64,000 nt of DNA from Clostridia bacterium. Its GTDB lineage: Bacteria > Bacillota > Clostridia > Lachnospirales > Lachnospiraceae. Shown piece after piece: positions 25,639-33,936 of this stretch. The number at the start of each line of letters is the position of its first letter. Position 1 is the first letter of the stretch. The notes beneath the pieces were generated by a model. That model did no database searches. It was not told the DNA's origin and saw only the letters and a program-made list of their open reading frames with translations. The stretch covers positions 45,558 through 109,557 of the forward strand of contig CAJTEN010000007.1 in the NCBI GenBank assembly GCA_910575245.1, in the 5' to 3' direction. Made by a program: the position numbers and the translations under genes.

Positions 25639-26490
25639 ATGAGTGATTACGATAACGCCATTTTCCGGCTTGCCACGGCACAGGAAGCAGAGCCGGAGGA
25701 CTACACGGGCGAGGACGGGCTTTTATATTGCGGGAGCTGCCGCCAGCCCAAAGAAGCCTACTTCCCGGAGGGTAAGACCTTTTTCGGACGTGACCGCCAC
25801 CCCAAAGAATGTGGCTGCCAGAGAAAACGCCGGGAAACGCTGGAAGCCAGCCACCGGGAATACAAGCACCGGGAGGAAGTGGAACGGCTGAAACGAAAGG
25901 GATTTACAGACCCGGCTATGCGGGAATGGACGTTTGAAAACGACAACGGGAAATGCCCCCAAATGCACAAAGCCCATGCTTATGTAGAGTGTTGGGAGGA
26001 AATGAAAGCCGGGAATATCGGCTATCTGTTATGGGGCATGGTAGGCACAGGCAAAAGCTATTTCGCCGGGTGTATCGCCAACGCCCTCATGGAGAAAGAA
26101 GTTTCCGTGTGCATGACAAACTTTGCCCTTATCCTCAATGACCTTGCCGCCAATTTCAAAGACCGCAACGAATACATAGCCCGTCTTTGCAGCTTCCCTC
26201 TGCTTATCCTTGACGATTTCGGCATGGAGCGTGGCACGGAATACGGGCTTGAACAGGTTTACAACGTGATTGACAGCCGATACCGCAGCAGAAAGCCGCT
26301 GATTGTCACAACAAATTTGACGCTGGAGGAATTGCAGAACCCGGAGGACACCGCCCACGCCCGCATTTATGACCGCCTTACAGAAATGTGTACCCCCGTT
26401 CGCATTACCGGGGAGAATTTCAGAAAAGCCAGAGCAAGGGAGAAAATGGAACAGCTTAAAACGCTGCTGAACAGAAAGGAGAGCCTATGA
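25639..26490 (+). CDS. DnaC/IstB-like ATP-binding helicase loader
   Basis: 283 residues; ATG 25639 with AAGGAGG upstream. N-terminal zinc ribbon: CGSCRQPKEAYF and KECGCQRKRRETL. AAA+ domain: Walker A WGMVGTGKSYFAG near residue 133, Walker B PLLILDDFGMERG near 190, sensor IVTTNLTLEEL near 222, arginine-finger region YDRLTEMC near 250. Probably loads the replicative helicase at the IME1 origin with RepA. ATGA overlap with tnpW. Confidence 0.88.
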   Translation: MSDYDNAIFRLATAQEAEPEDYTGEDGLLYCGSCRQPKEAYFPEGKTFFGRDRHPKECGCQRKRRETLEASHREYKHREEVERLKRKGFTDPAMREWTFENDNGKCPQMHKAHAYVECWEEMKAGNIGYLLWGMVGTGKSYFAGCIANALMEKEVSVCMTNFALILNDLAANFKDRNEYIARLCSFPLLILDDFGMERGTEYGLEQVYNVIDSRYRSRKPLIVTTNLTLEELQNPEDTAHARIYDRLTEMCTPVRITGENFRKARAREKMEQLKTLLNRKESL

Positions 26491-26684
26491 CCGACACCCC
26501 CAACAGAAGCACCGCCACTACCGCCCGCCGCCCGGATTGCGTGACCGAGGTACGCCGGGGGAACACCGTCCTTGTGGTTTCCGGCTACTTCAAGCAAGGC
26601 ACGACCGCCACCGCCGCCGACAAGATGATGAAAGTGCTGGAAGCCGAAAGCGCAGCCGGACACAAGCCGATTTACAGCGCATGA
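26487..26684 (+). CDS. tnpW: TnpW-like transposon-encoded protein
   Basis: 65 residues with the TnpW pattern TEVRRGNTVLVVSGYFKQGTTATAADKMMKV (here split: VRRGNTVLVVSGYFKQ, then TATAADKMMKVLEAE). TnpW proteins precede TnpX-type recombinases in Tn4451-like elements; role unknown, possibly a recombination cofactor. Starts in an ATGA overlap with the dnaC-like gene. Confidence 0.8.
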   Translation: MTDTPNRSTATTARRPDCVTEVRRGNTVLVVSGYFKQGTTATAADKMMKVLEAESAAGHKPIYSA

Positions 26685-26813
26685 CAACCCGCAGATAAAA
26701 ACCGTCATTTTGACGGGCGGTAAAGAAGCAAAAAAGACTGTACAGACAGCCGCCCCATGTGGTATGATAAACTTACGGAATAGTGGGGCTGGCTGTCGGA
26801 AACGGAGGACATT

Positions 26814-28436
26814 ATGCCAAGACAGACCACCCAAAAACTCATTACCGCCCTTTATCCGAGATTGTCGCACGAGGACACGCTTCAAGGCGAATCCAACTCC
26901 ATAAGCAACCAGAAGCGGATTCTGGAAGCCTACGCAAAACAGAACGGCTTTTCCAACCTCAAATGGTACACGGACGACGGATTCTCCGGGGCAAATTTCC
27001 AAAGACCCGGCTTCCAGTCCATGCTTGCCGACATTGAAGCGGGGCTTGTGGGAACGGTTATCGTAAAAGATATGTCACGGTTAGGGCGAAACTATCTGCA
27101 AGTGGGAATGTACACGGAAATGATTTTCCCACAGAACGGCGTCCGTTTCATTGCAATCAATGACGGAGTAGACAGCGCACAGGGCGACAACGATTTTGCC
27201 CCCTTGCGTAACATTTTTAACGAATGGCTGGTGAGAGATACGAGCAAAAAAATCAGAGCCGTGAAGCGGTCAAAAGGAATGAGCGGGAAGCCCGTCACAA
27301 GCAAGCCCGTGTACGGCTACCTCATGGACGAGGACGAAAATTTCATCATTGACGGGGAAGCCGCCCCCGTGGTGAAGCAGATATACAGCCTTTGCCTTGC
27401 CGGGAACGGACCGACCAAGATAGCCCGTATGCTTGCGGAACAGCAAATCCCCACGCCGGGAACACTGGAATACCGCCGGACAGGGAGAACCCGCCGCTAC
27501 CACCCCGGCTATGAGTGCAGGTGGGCGACAAACACCGTGGCGCATATCCTTGAAAACCGGGAATACACGGGCTGCCTTGTGAACTTCAAGACCGAGAAAG
27601 TGTCCTACAAGGTGAAGCAGAGCAAAGAGAACCCCGTGGAAAAACAGGCAATCTTTGAGAACCACCACGAAGCAATCATTGACCGGGAAACATGGGAGCG
27701 TGTGCAGGAGCTACGCAAGCAGCGCAAACGCCCCAACCGCTATGATGAAGTGGGTTTGTTCTCCGGCATACTCTTTTGTGCCGATTGCGGCAGCGTCATG
27801 TACCAGCAGAGATACCAGACGGACAAACGGCGGCAGGACTGCTACATATGCGGCAGCTACAAGAAGCGCACGGCAGACTGTACGGCGCACTTTATCCGCA
27901 CCGACCTCTTGACCGAGGGAGTGACCGAGAACCTACGGAAAGTCACCAGCTACGCCGCCAAGCATGAAGCCCGGTTTATGAAGCTGTTGACCGAGCAGAC
28001 CGAGGACGGGAGCAAACGCCGGAACGCCGCCAAGAAGAAAGAGCTGGAAGCGGCGGAAAAAAGGATTGCGGAACTCTCCGCCATCTTCAAGCGGCTGTAT
28101 GAGGACAGCGTGACGGGGCGCATATCGGACGAGCGTTTCACGGAGCTTTCGGCAGACTACGAAGCCGAGCAAAAGGAACTGAAAGAGAAAGCCGCCGCCT
28201 TGCAGAGCGAGCTTTCCAAGACGCTGGAAGCCACGGCAAACGCTGAAAAGTTTATGAAAGTGGTACGCAAGTACACCAGCTTTGAGGAACTCACCCCTAC
28301 CCTGTTACGGGAGTTTGTGGAGAAAATCGTAATCCACGAATCGGAAGCCCTTGACGGGAAACGCCGGGGGAAACTCCGCAGACAGGAAATCGAAATCTAT
28401 TACTCTTTTGTCGGCAAGGTAGAATTGCCCGACTAA
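26814..28436 (+). CDS. Large serine recombinase (TnpX-like), IME1
   Basis: 540 residues. Resolvase domain (1-150) with catalytic Ser in YPRLSHEDTLQGESNSI (residue 18) and the RLGRNYLQVG helix. Recombinase domain follows (NGPTKIARMLAEQQIPTPG). Zinc ribbon CADCGSVMY ... CYICGSYKKRTADC near residues 323-363, then a coiled coil (about 400-480) that controls integration versus excision. GGACATT lies before the ATG; no strong ribosome binding site. It would insert and excise IME1 at the maff2 site. Confidence 0.93.
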   Translation: MPRQTTQKLITALYPRLSHEDTLQGESNSISNQKRILEAYAKQNGFSNLKWYTDDGFSGANFQRPGFQSMLADIEAGLVGTVIVKDMSRLGRNYLQVGMYTEMIFPQNGVRFIAINDGVDSAQGDNDFAPLRNIFNEWLVRDTSKKIRAVKRSKGMSGKPVTSKPVYGYLMDEDENFIIDGEAAPVVKQIYSLCLAGNGPTKIARMLAEQQIPTPGTLEYRRTGRTRRYHPGYECRWATNTVAHILENREYTGCLVNFKTEKVSYKVKQSKENPVEKQAIFENHHEAIIDRETWERVQELRKQRKRPNRYDEVGLFSGILFCADCGSVMYQQRYQTDKRRQDCYICGSYKKRTADCTAHFIRTDLLTEGVTENLRKVTSYAAKHEARFMKLLTEQTEDGSKRRNAAKKKELEAAEKRIAELSAIFKRLYEDSVTGRISDERFTELSADYEAEQKELKEKAAALQSELSKTLEATANAEKFMKVVRKYTSFEELTPTLLREFVEKIVIHESEALDGKRRGKLRRQEIEIYYSFVGKVELPD

Positions 28437-28520
28437 AGCCCGACCCGTCCGGCAGTCAGCCGGACAGGGAACGGCAAAATTTTTTACACTTCTTTTACTT
28501 CTTTATCTCACATGAGCAAA

Positions 28521-28611
28521 ATCACAAGGGATCAAGCAGTTAATGGCAGGCGGAGGGGTGGCGCTCATCGGCACCCAGCTTGTGCCGCTCCTTTCGGGCC
28601 TGTTTGGATAA
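28521..28611 (+). pseudogene. maff2 3' part
   Basis: Codons after the IME1 junction encode SQGIKQLMAGGGVALIGTQ and VPLLSGLFG, ending in TAA at 28609-28611: the second membrane helix of Maff2. There is no start codon of its own. Adding this to 18018-18142 gives 216 nt, an intact 71-codon gene. Confidence 0.85.
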
Positions 28612-28632
28612 GATGGGAAAGGGGGCTTGCCC

Positions 28633-29505
28633 ATGTTTGATAACATTTTCGAGGCGATCGAGCAGTGGATGCGGGAGCTTCTCTCCGGCATGATCAGCTC
28701 CAACTTATCTACCATGTTCACGGATGTCAATGAGAAGACTGGGGAGATTGCCGCACAGGTGGGGCAGACGCCGCAGGGGTGGAACGGGAATATTTTCAGC
28801 CTGATCCGTAACCTGTCGGATTCGGTCATTATGCCCATAGCCGGTATGGTTATCACTTTTGTGCTGTGCTATGAGCTGATTACCATGCTGACGGAGAAAA
28901 ACAACATGCATGAGATAGATACATGGATGTTCTTCAAATACTTCTTTAAGATGTGGGTGGCGGTCTATCTTGTGGGACATACCTTTGAGATTACCATGGC
29001 GGTGTTTGACGTGGGGCAGTATGTGGTCAGTGCCGCCGGCGGGGCGATCAGCGGGCAGACTTCCATCAACGTGGATTCCCTGATAACCCAGATGGATGCC
29101 GCCATGGTGTCCATGGGGATCGGGGAACTGGCGGTGCTGGCCCTTGAGACCATGCTGGTGAGCCTTGGCATGAAGATCATGTCAGTGATTATCACGGTCA
29201 TCCTGTTTGTCAGGATGATTGAGATTTATCTCTATACATCAGTCGCGCCGATTCCTTTTGCAACCCTGTCCAACAGGGAATGGGGGCAGGTGGGGAACAA
29301 CTACTTCCGGGGGCTTTTTGCCCTCGGGTTCCAGGGCTTTTTTATGATGATATGCATAGGTATCTACAGTGTGCTGGTGTCTTCCATCCAGATATCGGGG
29401 GATATGCACTCTGCCCTGTTCGGGGTAGCGGCATATACGGTGGTGCTGTGCTTCGGGCTGACAAAGACAGGGGGACTGTCAAAAGCCATTTTCGGGGCGC
29501 ATTAA
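28633..29505 (+). CDS. TrbL/VirB6-like conjugation membrane protein
   Basis: 290 residues; ATG 28633 with AAAGGGGG upstream. About six hydrophobic segments, including VIMPIAGMVITFVLCYELI, FFKYFFKMWVAVYLV, LALETMLVSLGMKIMSVIIT and a C-terminal VAAYTVVLCFGLTKTGGLS. The motif TSVAPIPFATLSNREWGQVG between helices is typical of the TrbL/VirB6-like protein that follows Maff2 in Tn1549-type ICEs. It is part of the inner channel. Confidence 0.88.
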   Translation: MFDNIFEAIEQWMRELLSGMISSNLSTMFTDVNEKTGEIAAQVGQTPQGWNGNIFSLIRNLSDSVIMPIAGMVITFVLCYELITMLTEKNNMHEIDTWMFFKYFFKMWVAVYLVGHTFEITMAVFDVGQYVVSAAGGAISGQTSINVDSLITQMDAAMVSMGIGELAVLALETMLVSLGMKIMSVIITVILFVRMIEIYLYTSVAPIPFATLSNREWGQVGNNYFRGLFALGFQGFFMMICIGIYSVLVSSIQISGDMHSALFGVAAYTVVLCFGLTKTGGLSKAIFGAH

Positions 29506-29581
29506 GGGGAAATGGAAAGAAAGGATAAGCGGCGGAAAGGGGCGTTCCCCTGCCGGAAGGGTTTCTGCCGCAGGTATCAAA

Positions 29582-29947
29582 ATGGCATATGTGAGTGTGT
29601 CGAAGGACCTGACAAAAGTAAAGAGCAAGGTCCTGTTCAACCTGACGAAAAGACAGGCGGTGTGCCTTGGGATTGCGGCGGCTCTTGGGCTGCCTTTTTA
29701 TTTTTTCACCAAAGGGCATATCGGGACAAGCAACGCGGCGACAGGCATGGTGCTGATCATGCTCCCGGCATTTTTCTTTGCCATGTATGAGAAGGACGGG
29801 CTTCCCTTTGAAAAGATACTGATGAACATGGTCAGGGTGAAGTTGCTGCGCCCGGCTATTCGGAGATATGAGGTGGAAAATTTATATGGAGCGGGAGAGG
29901 AAATACCGCATTTAAAACCAGGGGAAGGGGGAAAGAAGGTTGAATAA
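29582..29947 (+). CDS. prgI: PrgI family protein (VirB3-like)
   Basis: 121 residues. Two close membrane helices after an N-terminal amphipathic part: RQAVCLGIAAALGLPFYFF and GMVLIMLPAFFFAMYEKDG, then GLPFEKILMNMVRVKLLRP. This is the PrgI/VirB3-type component placed directly before VirB4 in Gram-positive systems. The ribosome binding site is weak. Confidence 0.88.
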   Translation: MAYVSVSKDLTKVKSKVLFNLTKRQAVCLGIAAALGLPFYFFTKGHIGTSNAATGMVLIMLPAFFFAMYEKDGLPFEKILMNMVRVKLLRPAIRRYEVENLYGAGEEIPHLKPGEGGKKVE

Positions 29948-29975
29948 ATTCTCTGATGAGCAATTCCTTCAACCA

Positions 29976-30062
29976 AGAATTTGTGCCGAAGCGTCACAAA
30001 TTCTGTTGACCGCAGAGCAGAATATGAAATTCTGCTCGCATCCTCAGCGTAAAACGCTTCGG
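29976..30062 (+). promoter_or_regulatory. Structured leader before virB4 with loop complementary to the SD-proximal sequence
   Basis: Hairpin A: AGAATTTGTG 29976-29985 / CACAAATTCT 29995-30004, perfect. Its whole 9-nt loop CCGAAGCGT (29986-29994) is the exact complement of ACGCTTCGG at 30054-30062, which ends four bases before the virB4 GGAGG. Hairpin B between them: GAGCAGAAT 30015-30023 / ATTCTGCTC 30029-30037, perfect. AGCG at 30047-30050 can alternatively pair with CGCT at 30055-30058. A pseudoknot or switch that controls virB4 translation is plausible. Confidence 0.6.
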
Positions 30063-30075
30063 AATGGAGGTAAAA

Positions 30076-32502
30076 ATGGGAAGAAAAAGCAGAGACAAAA
30101 GTAACATCCCGGCGGATACCGGGGATAAAAGCAGGAACGGGCATTACAGCAAAAGAGGCAGGAACGGGCACGGGGAGGAAAAGAAGGGGAAGGAGAAGCG
30201 TATCTCCGCCCAGCAGTCCATCCCTTACCGGGAAATGGCAAAGGACGGGATATGCCGGGTGCAGGATAAATATTATTCCAAGACCATCCGTTTTTATGAT
30301 ATCAATTATCAGCTGGCGCAGAATGAGGACAAGAATGCCATTTTCGAGAACTGGTGCGACTTCCTCAATTACTTTGACAGCTCCATCCATTTCCAGCTTT
30401 CCTTCATCAACCGAAGGAGCAGTATGGAGGAATATGAATCCGTGATCAGGATCATGCCGCAGAACGATGCTTTTGATGATGTACGTATGGAGTATGCACA
30501 GATGTTAAAGAACCAGCTTGCCAAGGGAAATAATGGGCTGGTACGGACGAAATATATCACTTTCGGCATCGGGGCGGAAAATTTCCGGGAGGCAAAGCCG
30601 AAGCTTGAGAGGATTGAGGCGGATATCCTGAATAATTTCAAGGTCCTTGGCGTACAGGCGTACCCTTTAAGCGGGGAGGAGCGGCTGCAGATTTTATATG
30701 AGACATTCAATCAGGAGGAAAATGAGCCTTTCCGGTTTTCCTATAATCAGGTGCTGCGCTCCGGCATGAACACGAAGGATTTTGTCGCGCCGCCCAGCTT
30801 TGTGTTTAAAAGCGGGAAGGATTTCCAGATGGGCAGTACCCTTGGGGCGGTGTCCTACTTACAGATACTTGCGCCGGAGCTGACGGATCGGATGCTTGCA
30901 GAATTTCTGGATATGGACAGGAACCTTGTGGTAAACCTGCACGTCCAGTCCTTAGACCAGCTGAAAGCCATTAAAACGGTAAAGGGGAAAGTGACGGACA
31001 TCGACCGGATGAAGCTGGAAGAGCAGAAAAAAGCGGTAAGGTCAGGGTACGATATGGATATCATCCCTTCTGATTTAAATACTTACGGAGGGGAGGCAAA
31101 GCGGCTTTTAGAAGACTTACAGCAGAGGAATGAGCGGCTTTTCCTTGTGACAGCGCTTTTCATGAACACCTCAGGGACGAAACAGGAGCTGGATAATGGG
31201 ATTTTCCAGACTGCAGGGATCGCACAGAAGTACAACTGCTCCCTGCGGCGGCTGGACTATATGCAGGAGCAGGGGCTGATGAGCAGCCTGCCTTTAGGCT
31301 TAAATTTAATCCCCATCCAGAGGGCGCTCACCACCACTTCAACTGCCATTTTTGTACCGTTCACCACGCAGGAGCTTTTCATGCCGGGAGAATCGCTGTA
31401 TTACGGGCTGAATGCCTTAAGCAATAACATGATCATGGTGGACAGGAAAAAGCTGAAGAACCCTAACGGCCTGATTCTGGGAACGCCCGGTTCGGGTAAA
31501 TCTTTTTCCGCAAAGAGGGAGATCACCAATGCTTTCTTTGCCACCCGGGATGACATCATCATCGGAGATCCGGAAGGGGAGTATTATCCACTTGTAAATG
31601 CACTTGGCGGGCAGGTGGTCCATATATCTGCCACCAGCCATGACTATATCAACCCCATGGACATCAACATGGACTATTCGGAGGACGACAACCCGCTGGG
31701 GGTAAAGAGCGATTTTATCTTATCCCTGTGTGAGCTGATCATGGGGAGCAGGAACGGGATTGAGGCGGAGGAAAAATCGGTCATTGACAGGTGCCTTCCC
31801 ATTGTGTACCGGAAGTATTTTGAGAACCCCGTGCCGGAAAATATGCCGGTGCTCGGGGATTTATACCAGTGCCTGCGGGAGCAGAAGGAAGTACAGGCAC
31901 AGCGGATCGCCACTGCGCTGGAAATCTATGTGAATGGTTCCCTGAAGGTGTTCAACCACCAGACGAATGTGCAGCTGGACAACCGGATAGTCTGTTTCGA
32001 CATCAAAGACCTTGGGAAGCAGTTAAAGAAGCTGGGTATGCTCATCGTGCAGGACCAGGTCTGGAACCGGGTGACGATAAACAGGTATTCAAACAAATCA
32101 ACACGGTATTACATAGATGAATTCCATCTCCTGTTGAAAGAGGAGCAGACGGCAGCCTATTCCGTGGAGATATGGAAGCGTTTCAGAAAATGGGGCGGCA
32201 TCCCGACCGGGATCACGCAGAATATTAAAGATTTGCTTGCCAGCCGGGAGATAGAGAATATCTTTGAAAATTCGGACTTCATCTATATGCTGAACCAGGC
32301 GGCAGGGGACCGGCAGATACTGGCGAAGCAGCTGAACATTTCCCCGCACCAGCTTTCCTATGTGACCAACAGCGGGGAAGGGGAAGGGCTGATTTTTTAT
32401 GGCAGCACGATTATTCCGTTTAAAGACAAATTTGACCGTTCGCTGCGCCTGTATAAGCTGATGACGACTAAGCCCTCGGAAATGGGGGAAAGGAAGGAAT
32501 GA
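30076..32502 (+). CDS. virB4: VirB4/TraE-family conjugation ATPase
   Basis: 808 residues; ATG 30076 five bases after GGAGG. Walker A LGTPGSGKSFSAKREI near residue 468, DPEGEYYPLVNALGG just after, Walker B-like YYIDEFHLLL near 680, and a Gln-rich ITQNIKDLL motif. The N-terminal CagE/TrbE-like domain (about 80-300) carries FYDINYQLAQNEDKN. Powers substrate transfer and channel assembly at the membrane. It overlaps the next gene by 4 nt. Confidence 0.94.
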   Translation: MGRKSRDKSNIPADTGDKSRNGHYSKRGRNGHGEEKKGKEKRISAQQSIPYREMAKDGICRVQDKYYSKTIRFYDINYQLAQNEDKNAIFENWCDFLNYFDSSIHFQLSFINRRSSMEEYESVIRIMPQNDAFDDVRMEYAQMLKNQLAKGNNGLVRTKYITFGIGAENFREAKPKLERIEADILNNFKVLGVQAYPLSGEERLQILYETFNQEENEPFRFSYNQVLRSGMNTKDFVAPPSFVFKSGKDFQMGSTLGAVSYLQILAPELTDRMLAEFLDMDRNLVVNLHVQSLDQLKAIKTVKGKVTDIDRMKLEEQKKAVRSGYDMDIIPSDLNTYGGEAKRLLEDLQQRNERLFLVTALFMNTSGTKQELDNGIFQTAGIAQKYNCSLRRLDYMQEQGLMSSLPLGLNLIPIQRALTTTSTAIFVPFTTQELFMPGESLYYGLNALSNNMIMVDRKKLKNPNGLILGTPGSGKSFSAKREITNAFFATRDDIIIGDPEGEYYPLVNALGGQVVHISATSHDYINPMDINMDYSEDDNPLGVKSDFILSLCELIMGSRNGIEAEEKSVIDRCLPIVYRKYFENPVPENMPVLGDLYQCLREQKEVQAQRIATALEIYVNGSLKVFNHQTNVQLDNRIVCFDIKDLGKQLKKLGMLIVQDQVWNRVTINRYSNKSTRYYIDEFHLLLKEEQTAAYSVEIWKRFRKWGGIPTGITQNIKDLLASREIENIFENSDFIYMLNQAAGDRQILAKQLNISPHQLSYVTNSGEGEGLIFYGSTIIPFKDKFDRSLRLYKLMTTKPSEMGERKE

Positions 32503-33293
32503 CAGCAGAAAAACTGTATAACGGGATTTATTGCATGGACTGCATGGAACTTCTTGCGCAGATTCCAGACGGGTACGTATCCATGATACTCACTGACCCG
32601 CCCTATGGAATCTCCTACCGGAATAATTTCACTAAGAGAAAGCACCGGGTGCTTGCAGGGGATGAAGGGATTGACTATGAAAGGTTTGCAAGGGAGAGCT
32701 ACCGGATATTGAAGGAGGATTCCCATGCATATTTTTTTACCAGGTTCGATTGTTACCCCTATCATTATGGATGCTTACGCCGGGCAGGGTTCTTCATAAA
32801 AAACTGCATGGTGGTGGAGAAAGGGACGGTAGGGGGCATCGGGGACCTGGAAGGCAGCTATGCAGGCAATGCGGAATGGGTAATTTTCTGCCAGAAGGGG
32901 CGGCGTCCGTTCAACCATACCACGCTGCTGGAGAACAGGAAAAAAGAGGGCACTGTCTGCTGTGCGGGAAGGAAGCCCGTAAAGAAGTATAAGACAAGGT
33001 TCAATGCCTGCTGGTTCGGGCCGGAATACCCAAAGGCGACTTACAATTCCGTCTGGCAGAAACAGCATGGTATCTACCATCCTACCATAAAGAATGTGGA
33101 GTTCCTCTCATGGCTCATACAGATTTCCAGCCAGCCGGGGGAGCTTATATTTGACGGTTTTATGGGAAGCGGCAGTACGGCGGCAGCGGCGGTGCTGACG
33201 GGAAGGAGATATCTTGGGGCGGAGATTGACAGGGGATATTTTGCCATTGCGGAAAAACGGGCAGGGGAGGCGGTGTCAGTTTATGGAGGGTAG
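32499..33293 (+). CDS. Beta-class DNA N6-adenine/N4-cytosine methyltransferase
   Basis: 264 residues. Catalytic motif IV TDPPYGISY near residue 32 comes before the AdoMet-binding motif I FDGFMGSGSTAAAAVLTGR near 215, the beta-class order. No restriction gene nearby. It starts in an ATGA overlap with virB4, so it is expressed with the transfer operon and may mark incoming DNA to avoid host restriction. Confidence 0.9.
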   Translation: MTAEKLYNGIYCMDCMELLAQIPDGYVSMILTDPPYGISYRNNFTKRKHRVLAGDEGIDYERFARESYRILKEDSHAYFFTRFDCYPYHYGCLRRAGFFIKNCMVVEKGTVGGIGDLEGSYAGNAEWVIFCQKGRRPFNHTTLLENRKKEGTVCCAGRKPVKKYKTRFNACWFGPEYPKATYNSVWQKQHGIYHPTIKNVEFLSWLIQISSQPGELIFDGFMGSGSTAAAAVLTGRRYLGAEIDRGYFAIAEKRAGEAVSVYGG

Positions 33294-33294
33294 C

Positions 33295-33900
33295 ATGCCC
33301 ATGGAGGAAGCGCTTATGGCGTTTGCTGAAATTGATATATCCAGAATGAAAAATTTTACTTCAGAAAAAGAAAAAGGGATACCATTTATTTCTTTTGTCA
33401 TGAAGGAAAAGGAGGGTGCAGTTTTTATAGGGCCGCATCCTCTTTTTATAGCCGACAGCCTTTTAAGGGAACAGAAAGCGGAGGGCAGGGAGATCCTGTA
33501 CCGGGCAGATTACATACGGAGCGGTACGGATAAATTTGCAACAGGCGTCCTGTCTGCCGGGGAAAAACAGGAAACTTTTCTTAAGCTGCTTAAAAATAAC
33601 ATCAGCTCCGGCAATGCAAAGGCGGACATTATGGGGATTTACAGCTATCTGGAAATCCATTTTACCCTGTGCGGGCTGGAGCGGCTGGCGGAGGAAGAGA
33701 CTGCATTTACGGGAAAGGAAGAGGCAGGGACGGAAGATTACAGGGAAGCAAACTGTGCCTACTATAAGGAAGTTCTTTCTTATGTGGCGACCTGCCGGAG
33801 ACATTTAAACAGGGGGGCTTCCGGGATTCTCCTGCCGCCTTTCCCAGAGCGGAATGTATTTATGGCCGGGTGGTATCGGGAGCATAAGGGCGGCCGGTAA
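33295..33900 (+). CDS. Hypothetical ICE protein in the transfer operon
   Basis: 201 residues from ATG 33295 (33283 and 33301 also possible; GGAGGG at 33285-33290). I do not recognise the family. Soluble, mixed composition; segments FAEIDISRMKNFTSEKEKG, PHPLFIADSLLREQK, DKFATGVLSAGEKQETFLKL and a C-terminal helical part ending FPERNVFMAGWYREH. It follows the methyltransferase directly and precedes the cell-wall hydrolase, so it may be a transfer accessory. Confidence 0.65.
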   Translation: MPMEEALMAFAEIDISRMKNFTSEKEKGIPFISFVMKEKEGAVFIGPHPLFIADSLLREQKAEGREILYRADYIRSGTDKFATGVLSAGEKQETFLKLLKNNISSGNAKADIMGIYSYLEIHFTLCGLERLAEEETAFTGKEEAGTEDYREANCAYYKEVLSYVATCRRHLNRGASGILLPPFPERNVFMAGWYREHKGGR

Positions 33901-33936
33901 GAACGTCTGTGGAACAGGACAGGAAGGAGTTAAAAT

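Larger units (their letters stand above)
18143..28520 (+). mobile_element. IME1: serine-recombinase integrative mobilizable element carrying tet
   Basis: 10,378 bp inserted in maff2. GCAAA occurs at both junctions (18138-18142 and 28516-28520); removing one copy with the element restores maff2 in frame. The ends are imperfect inverted repeats: TGCTCATGT at 18143-18151 and ACATGAGCA at 28510-28518 are perfect, and about 20 of the first 24 positions match overall. Contents in order: iteron array, tet gene with leader, Tn916-like sigma and HTH genes, mobC, relaxase, Cys-rich protein, repA, dnaC-like gene, tnpW and recombinase. It has its own replication and mobilization genes but no secretion channel, so it would use the ICE machinery. 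Confidence 0.88.
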
